NCBI GenBank assembly: GCA_009741485.1
Contig: CM019238.1
Coordinates: forward strand, 16,609,950-16,673,949
From: Malurus cyaneus samueli
Lineage: Eukaryota; Chordata; Aves; Passeriformes; Maluridae
DNA: 64,000 nt
Reading direction: 5' to 3'
Below are positions 10,886-22,003 of this stretch, piece after piece. The stretch's first letter is position 1. Each line of letters opens with the position of its first letter. The position numbers were made by a program, and so were the translations under genes. Under the pieces are notes generated by a model. That model made no database searches and was not told where the DNA came from. It saw nothing but the letters and a program-made list of their open reading frames with translations.

Positions 10886-13800
10886 AAAAACAGAAGGAGG
10901 GGCTCATTCTGGGCAGGGCAGCAGCACCATGGCCTGGGTGCCTCTCGTGGGGTTGGCAGATCCTGGGTTCAGCCAGCACATGCTTGGCTCAGGCTGGATG
11001 AGCCTCTGAGCAAGAACTGTTTGAAGTTCACCCCTGGTTCAGCAGATTTTTCACTAAGGAAAGTTAACAATGGGCACATTTTTTTTATTTAACAATGGAA
11101 CATTTAGCAGTTCTTGTCAAGCCTTAACCAACTCCAGTATCCTCCTGCCAGCTGATGAAGAAAGAGGAAAATGAATGCCATTAGCTCTGCTAACAGAACA
11201 AGTTTGCCAGCTAGGAACTCTAAACAAATGAACACATGAAAAAGAAAACCTATCAAGATTTACAGGGCTGCTCTTTACAAAGCAGGCTGCTGTTCTATAC
11301 CATTGCCATAATTTTCGAGCAGGTCTGACCTTGCAATTTTACAAGCTGTATTATCAAAATCTCTTTTCCAGTGACTGATTTGCAGAAGTTGCCAGCAAGG
11401 CTGGGCACCGAACCTGCAGAGCCACGATTTCAGCTCCCTGTGACTGCTCCCTCCCTTTGGGGCTCTCTGCAGCTGTCCTGGCACCAGCAAAACAGATGGG
11501 AACATTTTTTATCTCAACAGAGCAAAGGAGCCCAGAGTGCACTCGCTTCCAGAGAGAGCAAAGGTTCCCTTTAATGGGCTCGCTGCATCCTTATTTCCAT
11601 AATTAATTCTGTTCATCAAGAGGCTGAAGTTTAATCCTGCAGCCTCTTTTTTAGTCTGAACCAAAGACTGATGGCTCCACGTCTCGTCAAGGCTGTCACA
11701 GGTACTGCTGAGAGAACCAGAAGGTTCCACCAACAGCAGCAGCTCTGCTTCCACCAAAGGCTGACTCACAGGAAGGAGCATCATTAAGGAATGAACATTA
11801 ATCCTCCACAAACTCCTTTTTCTTTTTTTTAGTATCACCTTGCCATGAAACGCATTTATCATCAAACTTGATCATTTCAGTCAATAACACTCATGATGTG
11901 AAAGCTGTCCTGCTCCTCAGCTGAACAAAGTGAAAATAAAAAGTAATTTCTAATTATAAACAACCAGAAGAAGCAGCAAGACTATTTCTTGTTAAATATA
12001 TTTACATTAAAATATATTTTGCTTTTCAGAGAAATTCACATTCTCAGATCCTTCTGTTCTAACCAAGCTCCTTTGAAAATGCTGCTGTGTTTAGCTAAGG
12101 TCACTGTGTATGAGTTCCTAGAGTGGATGCAAAGCAGAGAGATTGAAAAATCTACAAACAGTCGTTCTAGAAATCCCCCTTAAAACGTCTATTTTGGTAC
12201 TTAAATTGCTCTAAATTTTTCTTCCCCTATCCGGAATATAGGCAAATTGCATTTTTTTTAAAACATTTCACATAAATGTTAGATAACCATAAATAACACT
12301 GTGCGCAGCCTGTTTTGTGTGACACTTTATTCTCAAACATTGGCAATATCGTTTATTTTTTTAAATTTCATGCATTATTAAGGACTCCTAATATAAAAAG
12401 CATTTCAAGGGGTGCCACTGACAAGGCACCCCAAATAATAAAGAGCAGACACCTAAATAAGCCACCTGCACAGCCACCAGAAATACAATTTAACTCATGA
12501 ATCAGCACACTGTTCCTTATGTGCATTACACATATTTTAACTGTGAAGCTATCGAGTTTGATAACTATAATTGTTTTATCCAAATTTCCCAGAGCGTTTG
12601 TGCATTTTGTACCACAAAAGCTGATAAACGACCTCTATTTTCTAAATAGTGCTATTGACCTACCTCTCCTTACAAAAGCAATCTCTTATTTAATGTGATG
12701 CCTCACAGGAGGCAGGCTCCACTGAGGAATGGAGAGGAATCTGCCTTTGCAAGGCTGCCAGTAAAATATATTTGGTTTTGGACAGTGTAAGCTATAAACA
12801 AGATAATTTGTTCCTCATTACCTTTATCCCACTTGATACGCTCTCTTTTGTTAATTATACCGATGTGCCCTCTGTTGCAATGTATTTTTTTGTTTTGGGC
12901 TAAGAAGTAAATGAAAATATGGCTAAAGCAGTAAAGCTGGGGAAAAACCAGCTAGGAAATGATCCCTGAGTATAGTTCAACATGATCAAATTCTTATTGA
13001 TTTCAAATTGTCAGAGGCTGCAAACACCCAAAGTCTCTGTCTCCTGCCTTCTGATTTCATTACTTAATGTCCAGGCTGAGTGACAATTTTCTGATGTGCC
13101 TTCCTGCTGCCATCACTGTTGGACACAGAGCAAACACCTTCCAGAATTCTCGTTAATGGAGGCATAATGGAAATGGGATCTGCTAATGAAAACACTTGTG
13201 TATTAAATTAAGGTACGTGGATATTACTTGAAATAAATTCTCCTAAGCAGAAAAGTTTAAATTTTTTTCTAAAAGTGGAATTTTTCTGAAGGAAGGCAAA
13301 AAGCATCACCTTGTCCAGCATTGGGAATGTCCCACGAGCAGCTGGGTCCCCCTCAGTGGTGGCTGCACCAAATCCCATGGGTTGGGTCCCTTGTTGATCT
13401 GCAGACCCTTCCAGGACGCTGCTGATGGCTACAAAGAATGCAGAATAATTTAATTTTGTCTACTGCTATTAATTGAACACACTTTGCTGGATTTCATTGC
13501 ATTTTCTATCCCAACCCACAGATCTCTCATTTGTGGTTCAATATGCAGAGCTCCCCTTTCAACCAAGTTCCTGTCACTGCAGTGATGCAGTTATTTTATA
13601 TAATTCCTGTTCCAGCAAACAGAAGTTTAGATTGTGAGAAACAGTGGAAAGTTAAGCAAAACAGAAGTACTAAGAATAAAAAATTTAAAATGCTGATAGG
13701 TTGGGCTGAATAAGCAACTGCACTGCACACAGTAACAGTGTGAGGCAGGAATGGGGTTTTCAGTTTCTGGATATCAGACACTGATTTTTGCTGAGTATTT

Positions 13801-14467
13801 TCTCAGCATTGTTAATATTCATAGCTCAATGTGAAAATTCACGGGACTAATACCTGCTGAATTTTTGCCCATTATTTCTCTAAACAGAAAGATATTCATA
13901 ACAATTTCTTGCCACTTACAGAAAACCCCAAAAAAGCAAAAGAAAACAAAAAACAAAAAAAAAAAACCTGAATCACCAGAAACCCCCCCCCAAAAAAACC
14001 TATTTTTTAAACATATGTTTCCATTTATATATTGACAAAATGTGGTCAATATATAAATCTATATATTTATATATGACCTATATTAAAATAGAGTAACAAA
14101 GTAAAACATTCAGGAATTCTTTGTGTCTAATAGTGAAGAGAACAAACAAAATGGATTGATAATTTTTTCCTCAATTATTACCTTTTTGTTAATCTAGTGT
14201 TTCAAAATAATAATCTAGTATTTTCACTATGGTGAGAAACATCTGGAAAATTTCTCATATTTAAGGAACACAGCTAAGCATATTTAAATAGGGGGAAAAT
14301 GCTTCATAAAAAAAAAAAAAAGCATAAATGAAGATACAAATGACTCAATCAGAAGTCTAAAAACGTTGATAAAGTGCTGGAATCCCAATTTACAATCTGA
14401 GTCACGTAAGAACAAAGACCTCATGATTCAACTTGAAGGAATTAATCTTAAATACAAAGTGAGTTAC
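10886..14467. other. No gene seen; A-rich and AT-rich simple patches
   Basis: Non-coding sequence. It includes an A-rich low-complexity patch at about 13,925-14,000 with runs of A and C, an alternating AT-rich patch at about 14,025-14,085, and a 14-base A run at 14,308-14,321. A perfect GC hairpin at 12,409-12,432 is listed separately. No coding signal. Confidence 0.6.
12409..12432. other. Perfect 8-bp GC-rich inverted repeat
   Basis: GGGGTGCC at 12,409-12,416 and its exact complement GGCACCCC at 12,425-12,432 enclose the 8-base loop ACTGACAA. The surroundings are AT-rich, so the hairpin stands out. No T-tract or gene context suggests a function. Confidence 0.6.
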
Positions 14468-14521
14468 CTGAGACAGCAGGTTTGACAGCCCGTGCTGTCA
14501 GGTTTGACACTACATTAATTA
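14468..14521 (-). CDS. Weak candidate exon, phase 1-1 (54 bases)
   Basis: On the minus strand the segment follows TTTTGGATTACAG and ends CTGTCTCAG|GTAACTC. The phase 1-1 frame is open and encodes INVVSNLTARAVKPAVS. Its outgoing phase joins in frame to the candidate at 5,431-5,541, completing a glutamate codon. At 54 bases an open frame is expected by chance, and the acceptor pyrimidine tract is short. A short inverted repeat (14,483-14,500) lies inside it, so a regulatory explanation is equally possible. Confidence 0.17.
14483..14500. promoter_or_regulatory. TGACAGC/GCTGTCA inverted repeat
   Basis: A 7-bp perfect inverted repeat with a 4-base spacer: TGACAGC, CCGT, GCTGTCA. TGACAG and its complement CTGTCA are the known core of TALE homeodomain (MEIS/TGIF) binding sites, so this could be a paired site. 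That reading is inference from the motif alone. Confidence 0.25.
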
Positions 14522-17500
14522 CTGTAATCCAAAATGAAAAGGGAGATCATTCAATCTTCTCTTGCCTAAAAGACCTTGAGCTCTTATTAATTTCTTAACA
14601 ATTTCTACAAGTTATTGCGACAGAAAATGATAACTGATCTCCCTGCTCTTGGTTAAAAGAAAACCCTCAAAAAACAAGCAACCCAAAACAAGCCCAAAAT
14701 TCCAACGAGTTATTTTTCTGCTTTTATTTCCCGCGGAGTTTCAAAACTTCCCCTGAAGTTTGCAGAACTTGCAAGTCAAGGGCAGAGCAGCGTGTGTCTG
14801 TCTCCAATGACATCCAGGCAGGAACCCCAACCCTCTGTTTCTTGCCAAGAACGGAGAGGATTTGGCGTGAGAGCCCTGCAGAGAGGATGAATCCAATCTG
14901 CACTCAGCCTGTGACACTGCCTGCACTCCGTTCTGCTGCACACAGATAGGGGGGCACCACCCCCAGGGTTTCATCTGCATTCAAATTACAAAATCCTGCA
15001 CGACGAGGCTTTCCTTGGATGGAAAAAGGTAGAGAGCACTGGGGTCTGCTCCAGGCAGCAGCCAAATTCCTCTCCTCTGCCTCTTAAAAGATCAATGCTG
15101 AAATCAGAGAAGTTTGAGGCCATTGACTCCTCTCTGGAGCGTTTTTCAGCTGGATAACCCTGCCACAGCCTGGTGGCAGTGGGCTTTGAGCAGTGGGAGT
15201 TCAGCCCCAGGGTTTCACAAGCTGAGGATCTCACTCCAAACGCACTCCACTGGAAGGAACTGATCAGTTTGGGATTTACTTTGCAGCACACCTCACAATA
15301 AATCTACCTCAGAGCACAAACCTGTTCTGTGTAATCTTCAGCAGCTCACTGGAGTCCTGGATTATCCCTCAGGATCCCCCAACATGCTTCAGTCCCTGGC
15401 CTAGGGATTGCTGGAGGATTAAACTCAGTCTGAAATGGCCCTCGGATATCCAAAATGCTACTTGAACACCTGAGACTTGATCCTACATTTTTCTCATGGT
15501 TTAATATGATGTTTTATTGTGGAATTTTAAGTTTCAGAAAGGAAGTTTTCAGTAAAATTCAACCAGTTTTGGCTGAAAAAGGCACTGATATTTGAGACGG
15601 AGAGGAACAATCAGGATATTCCAGTCTGAGTTGATGTTTCAGCAGGTTTCAGTCACAGCTCTCAAACACAACCCACAACTTGTATTTAACACAGAATCTC
15701 AGGCTCAGGATTGAATATAACCATCCCCAGTAAAAGAAAAACCTGTCCAATCCCTAACAATCAATTGCAGTAATCCAACAAATGTGCTCTTCCATAAATC
15801 TTATTTATAAAATTAACTTCAGCTTGCCTGTATATAAGTCTTTGTAAGTGGGACTGAAAGCACCCAGAACAATAATCAACGTGCCACTTTGCAAAGTTGG
15901 ATGAAGGAAATAAGCAGAGATATTTGCACCTATCACATGAAAAACATCCTGAAATACACATAAAGTCCATGTGAGCCGGGAGGAAATATAGACAGAAATA
16001 AAGAAATGTGAATAGATTCGGAAAGTGAAATATATCTAATGTTCTCAAAGAATGAGAACAGCAATCTGTATGGTGGGAGAGCCTTGAAGAAAAACATCCT
16101 CTCAGCCTACAACTCCTGCCTCAGGAAAGGCTGCTTTGCTGAAAAACACAGAAAAAGAGGAGCAGGACAAACTTTGCTTCGAGTGAACTTTTCTCTCCTC
16201 TAAGATCTGAGTTACTTTTTCCTTCCTGTTCCCTCCCCCTTGTTCTGGAGCTGTTATATTTTTGTCCCACCCCTCTCCCCTCCCTAATCGCCAGTCCTGT
16301 CCATAAACGCTCGTTTTCTCCCAAAATGACTCTATAAACTGAAGGAATGGGACACTGGAGGCTCCTAGAGCTGCAGGTACTGTGAGTCCTGGGAGCTGCC
16401 TGCACGCTGGAATTATCCTCCTCCATTCTTTCTGCCATGCAGCACAACAGAAACTCACAGGGAGAAAAGCAGAAAGGCTGAGCACGCAGGGTCCTTCCAG
16501 GGTTAATCGGAGAAAACATCCTCTGTAAAGAGCTCAGACACCGAGCCCCATCCTGCTCCTGAGCTGAGCCAAAATCTCCTATTAATGCCAACAGAAACAC
16601 AATTAATGCTCTGCAGAACGAACCTGAAAATGTCAGCTCACATCTCTGCCAGGGAAACCTTCTTCATTGTCCATCTCCTGAGCCGTGAGGTCTGGACACT
16701 CTAAAACACAGAAACAGAGCCAGCAGGGCAGCCCAGAAATTAGGAACAAGCCAGTGAATATCCACATCTGCCATGTAAATTCCTTCAGAAATTCATGTCT
16801 GTGTTTAGATCCTTACACAGTTTTTAAAAACTGACCCTATCAAGTCACAAGAGACCAGCAAAGTTTAGATCTGATCTGTATTTGCACAATAAACAAAGGC
16901 ACAAGGGCAGGTTCCAAATTCTGTTCTTTCTGGGGATTCTAAGGAGAAAAATCCCACACCTTCAATTTGGGATCAGTTTCGAGTCCACGGTGAAGAAAGT
17001 TGAATGTAAATATGAAAGTGAAATTAATTTGTAAGAGCGACTGTCAGGACTTAACCCTTACTGTGATTGTGATTTTGGGTTGGAAAGGGTGCATTTACCC
17101 AACCCAGAGATAACTAAATCTGCTTCTTTATGCAGGCCCAGCTAATATAGAAACAGTCTCCACAAGCTGCAGCAGCCACGGAGCATACAAGGGTACTAAC
17201 AACACAAAAACGTTTTCTCTGTTTTTCCTTTGAGTGAATTTTCCCCCTTATATATCTTGAGTTGTTCTTGTTATTCTTTATTTGACTTAACATGAAGATG
17301 CCTGGAAGCAGCAAAATATTTTCTCTTCCTTATTCTACTGTCAGCAGCATTACTTTGACCTTATCAGACAAATTTATGTTGAAAATTTTCTCAAGCAGTA
17401 TTCTCTTGTGAGCTGCTATAACGGGCATCTTTATATTATCTGGTGTAATTTAGATATGTGAGGAATTTCTTAATTATTAATTTTGCCCTGTTTTAAAAGT

Positions 17501-18450
17501 ACATATTAAAAATTGAAAGAAATCCCTGGACACGGACATCTGTGTTGCACTTTATAAATAATACCAATAAATAAATATTAATGCTTATATTTCATTTATA
17601 TTTCAAGATTAAAGCTATGAAGCTTGAGGTTCCCAATAATTAAAGGTAAAATTGCCTAATGCTTCACACTAAAGATGTTATAGCCATTTTTCAGGTTGAA
17701 AGTATGAAGAGCTGCTGCTTACAACACTGTACCATAGCACGAGTGAAACAAAGGCACCTCTGATTTTGTGAATTGATGTAAAAGGAATGTAATGACATTT
17801 ACATCCTGTTAAAAGTGATCTTCTAGTGACAGCAGAGGCCCACAAAGCTGTCAGATTACATGCCTTCATTTATTCTTTCAATAGTATTTTTGTTACCCAA
17901 CAGAGGGGAAAAAATATCAATGTGGACATAGAAGTGCTCAAAAAATTATAAAGCTGCACAAATTCCATTTATGAGAATTTTAAAAGCTCTTCCTTAAAAC
18001 AGCATTAACACGATTTAACTGTTGTTATGTAATTCATTTGAAGTTAGTGTTTTGTGAACTCCAATGGCAACCTGGTGCAGCTAATCCCACATTTGCAAGC
18101 AGGCTGCACCTGGAAATAAAAACTTCATTCTCACACGAGGAAATTCCCTGCAGCACAAAAATGCCAATCTACAGTTTGCAACTGTCCCCATCCAGCGCAG
18201 CCCTGAGCACAGACAAAACCCTCTCCTTTTCAAAAGAGCTGTTTAAAGCACTCCTGGAAAGGAATCAAACGGAGAAAAGGTGCTCAAGGAGGCAGCTGGG
18301 ATTGTTCCATCCCTCCCTCTGAGAGGTCTCTCAAGAGAGGCAGAAGCTCAGCTCAGGACGTGCTCAGCTCAGGAAGCACTTGAAGCTCAGCAGCTTCCTG
18401 AGCACCCTGGCACTGCCCTTCTGTCCCCTCTGACCCCATCAGCACAGCCA
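14522..18450. other. No gene seen
   Basis: Non-coding sequence. Minus-strand frames of 95-159 codons occur at 15,761-16,600, but they have no initiation context, splice structure or family motif and overlap one another. No transposon or RNA gene is recognised. The last 200 bases become GC-rich and lead into the minisatellite that follows. Confidence 0.55.
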
Positions 18451-18596
18451 GGGCAGTGCCCAGTGTCCAGCAGCAGCTCAAGGGCAGTGTCCAGTGCCCA
18501 TGGGCAGCAGCTCAAGGGCAGTGTCCAATGTCCAGTGCCCGTGGGCAGCAGCTCAAGGGCAGTGTCCAATGTCCAGTGCCCGTGGGCAGCAGCTCT
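18451..18596. repeat. Minisatellite, 34/41-bp units
   Basis: CAGCAGCTCAAGGGCAGTGT recurs with starts at 18,471, 18,505 and 18,546, and a truncated CAGCAGCTC follows at 18,587. Periods are 34, 41 and 41. The two 41-bp units are essentially identical, including GTCCAATGTCCAGTGCCCG. The first unit lacks a 7-base GTCCAAT-type segment. The sequence is GC-rich and ends directly in an A-rich, purine-only tract. Confidence 0.93.
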
Positions 18597-21569
18597 GCTG
18601 CAGAAAAAAAAAAATTCGAAATAGAGGAAAAAAAAAAGAAAATAGATCTGCTAAAGAAACAGAGATTTTACTTTGAGCACAGCCAGCTGCCTCAGTTGCT
18701 CAGGCCATGCTCTCAGGAGTCAGCCTGAGCTCCAAGCTTTGCTCCAAGTGCAATCTGTTCTTGTTCTGGCCAGCAGCCTCCTCCTCTCCAGCTCCTGTGT
18801 GTGACTGCTGTGAGCACTGAGCGCTGCAGAGCTCACCTTCCCACCCCAAAACTGGCACACTGTCCTCAGCCCACTCACATGTGCGAGCCCAGGAGGAATC
18901 ACAACTCTGAAACACAACTTTCTGATGCTTTTTCCTGTGTTTCAGTTCAGAATAAAAGCATCTTTCTTTGGTGTGAATCGCAGAAAGACTGGTTGGGAAC
19001 CTGTGCTGTGCCATGGGGAGTCCCCACTCCAGAGACAATTCGGAGTATTTTTGTTTTGACTTCTTATTTTGCTTTTGCTTTACTTTTCTCTCATCTAAGT
19101 GTTTGCAAGGGTAACCTCTGAAGACAGCCTGGAGGGATGCTGCAAAGAGGAAGCTGAAGGATAAAAGTCAAGCTTCCCAGCCCACAGAGTCTGAATTTTG
19201 TTTCATATGGAAATCTGTGGCAAAGAACAGAGTGGCTGTGGCCCCTGGAAGAGCTCAGGAGTGCAGGACCTCACAAGGAGATCTGAATTGCTCTGTGCAG
19301 CTGGGCTTAGCTGACATCCCTACCTGTGGAGGAGGAGGCAGCAGAACCACTGGAGTCCAAACAACCTTGGTGATGGATGTTTGACTTCACAAATAAAACC
19401 TCCTGAGTGAAGGAAAACTGCTCTGCTATGTCTCAGCATCGATTGTGTCCCCTCGCTCTCTGGGTACGACCAGCGGAAAAGGACGTTGAGATTAAGGAGA
19501 CAATAAAGTTCCCTTCTCACTCTGAAAGCTGGGGGAATAGGTTTTTGTGGCAAAGCAGCAATAGAGAGGCTTTGGACAAAAAAATTAAAAAATAAAATCC
19601 AGCCACATGGCATTTGTTGCAGCTCCCCGAGCTGCTGTGGCACAGACTCACCCATCTGTTATCCGACAACACTTTCACTGCAGCTCCAAATTGTTCGGGG
19701 TGGAGATTATTCACGTGTCAGCTGGGACCAGGCTTTAGTGGAGCCTGCTCAGCCATCCTGGCAAAACATTTGTCATGAAACATTTGGGAGATGAGTTTCT
19801 ATGGCCTGTCAATTATGATAAAAGCATTGGAAAGGGACATGTTCCGCAATACATTACTTCAGAGGAGGGTTTCTTTTTTAAGTTTATGTGGGTTTGGGGA
19901 TAAAAAAAAACCCAAAACCAATGGAAAATATAAAAGTTATTTTACTCCTACAGAGCTTTTGAAAGACCTGCACGATTTTTTCTGTGCCATGCCCTGAACA
20001 TGAGGCTGAGGCAGGAATTCCAGGAGCTCTGCTGCAAACTGGGGCCACCCAAAGTCACCAAAGAGAACTCACCTGCCTCTCCCAGTGATCTTCCAACACC
20101 ACCACTGCTGGTTCTGCCCACAGCCGACCTCCAATCCTTGCCAAGCACCATATTGAACTGTCCTGCTAACTGAAGAAGACATATGAGTCCCACAGAAGAT
20201 TTATTACTGTTCTATCATCTTCGCTTTCACCAGTATTCATCTTCCGAGTGTCCATTATTGATTTCTGTAGAAAAGATGGAGAAATTAATCAGCTGCTTCA
20301 AATAATGCCCATAAGCAATGGCCATGGGAAGAGGAGTTATTTAAATTTTAATGTACAATCATGAAGAAAATATTTTTGCAAGATAGCATCAAGCTAAAGC
20401 AAGCAGAATCTTGAGATATTCAAGAAAAAAAAAAAAAAAGTCCTTCTTGAAATCAAGCCCTCCCATTTGACACACAGTGCCCACAGTATTCCCCACCTGC
20501 AATTCTGCATCCCAATTAATATTTTGGATTTGTTGCTGGGCAAGCTGCCAGTGCATGCAGTTCCCACTATGACTGTGCTGCTCTTTTGTGAAAGTGACCC
20601 AAAATGACATTGAGCAATTCTTTAGCCATAGGAGGAGATGTCAGAACACCCCACAGCAAACTCCAGAAACAGCCATGAGAACACAGGGAAATGCTGGAGA
20701 GACCAAATTCACAACAGATTGGACAACATTTGACCTCTACTGTGAAACAACACTGCCTCTTCATAAATATATATTTGGATATTGCACACATGTATTAAAT
20801 CTTTTTCTGGTTTTTCTCTCTGTACAAAAATAAGACATGGTGACAAGCATTGTTTATTAGTCCTACCAGCTGGACTCAAATATGCTGCATATGTCAGCAC
20901 CAATCTGTGACTGGGGACGTGTTCAGCTGATATTTCACTCAGATAAACACTCCTGCTTGGGAAATACCTAGAACAAGCCATCTAAAATAGAACACCACTT
21001 TTCATCAAGCTTACACTAGACTGAAAAGCAAGAGATCACACTGCACAGCTGATTTCTCAGTCAGCTTGAAAAATCATGAAAATATCAGAGAAACATTGTC
21101 CCTTCTGCAGTGTTTGAGGAGTGGTGCACTCTGAGCCACACCTGGAACTCCTCAGGTGTCCCCAGCACTCTGCTGTGTCCCTGTGGCTCCTCAGAACGGT
21201 CCTGGAGCACAGCTGGAGCACAGCTGGAGCCAGGGATGTGCTCTGCACTCTGGAGCCTCCTGCTCGCCCTGGGAGCCTCTGAGTGATGGGAGAGCTTCAG
21301 CAGGGCTGCAGGAGCAGGGAGGACAAACTGAGGACACAGGGCAGCATTCTGTCAAACTGGGGCATTTCCCAACAATTTCACATCAGCACATCCAGAGCAG
21401 GCCTGGGGCCAGCAGCGTTTGGGATTCCAGAGCCAAATGGGGCTGGGCTGCTCCAGGGGCTCAGCTGGGCACACACAGGGACTGTAAATCCCTTTGCAGG
21501 GAAAGAGCAACCCCTGGGACAAACTGACAGCCCTGAAAAGGGCTTTGGGTATGGGACTGCTGAAGGACT
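18597..21569. other. No gene established; A-rich tract then mixed sequence
   Basis: It begins with an A-rich purine tract at about 18,603-18,645. A GC-richer block lies at about 21,110-21,560 with short internal repetition (GGAGCACAGCT repeated near 21,206). An exon-like minus-strand segment at about 20,073-20,180 ends GGCAG|GTGAGTTC and has an open frame, but its acceptor is ambiguous, so I do not annotate it. A-run at about 20,427-20,440. Confidence 0.5.
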
Positions 21570-22003
21570 GAGCCCATCCCTGCTAGCCATTACTGCTAGC
21601 CACTCCTGCTAGCCATCCTTGATAGCTACTCCTGATAGCCATCCCTGATACCCAACCCTGCTAGCCACTCCTGAAGGCCATCCATGATAGCCACCCTTGA
21701 TAGCCATCCCAGAGGGCCATTCCTGATAGCCATCCCTGCTAGCCACTCCTGATAGCCACTGCTGATGCCCATTCCTGACAACCATCCCTGATGGCCATTC
21801 CCAATAGCCATCCAGGCTAGCCATCCCTGATAGCCCATCCATCCCTGACAGCCACTCTTGATGGCCATCCCTGATAGCCATTCCTGCTAGTCACTCCTGC
21901 TAGCCATCAGTTATAGCCACTCCTGCTAGTCAACACTGCTAGCCATCCCTGCTAGCCATCCCTGATAGGCACTCCCAATAGCCATCCCAAATAGCCATTC
22001 CCC
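21570..22003. repeat. 13-bp minisatellite, about 33 units
   Basis: A long array of a 13-bp unit with consensus near TGATAGCCATCCC. Variant positions alternate between TGATAG and TGCTAG, and between CCATCCC and CCACTCC. About 433 bases correspond to roughly 33 units. Because 13 is not a multiple of 3, all reading frames interleave and repeat every 39 bases. Minus-strand frames of 80-90 codons therefore run through it with a 13-residue periodicity (MAIRDGYQEWLSG-like). I regard these as by-products of the repeat. Confidence 0.95.

Noticed and set aside
16102..16600. 127- and 159-codon minus-strand frames
   Set aside because: They overlap in different frames, lack motifs, and lie in sequence with few AT-rich stops. 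They are likely chance.
20073..20193. Exon-like minus-strand segment with GTGAGTTC donor
   Set aside because: The open frame is genuine, but there are several possible acceptors giving different phases, and none is compelling.
21609..21881. Periodic repeat protein on the minus strand
   Set aside because: It is the direct translation of the 13-bp minisatellite. No start context, splice structure or flanking coding sequence supports a gene.
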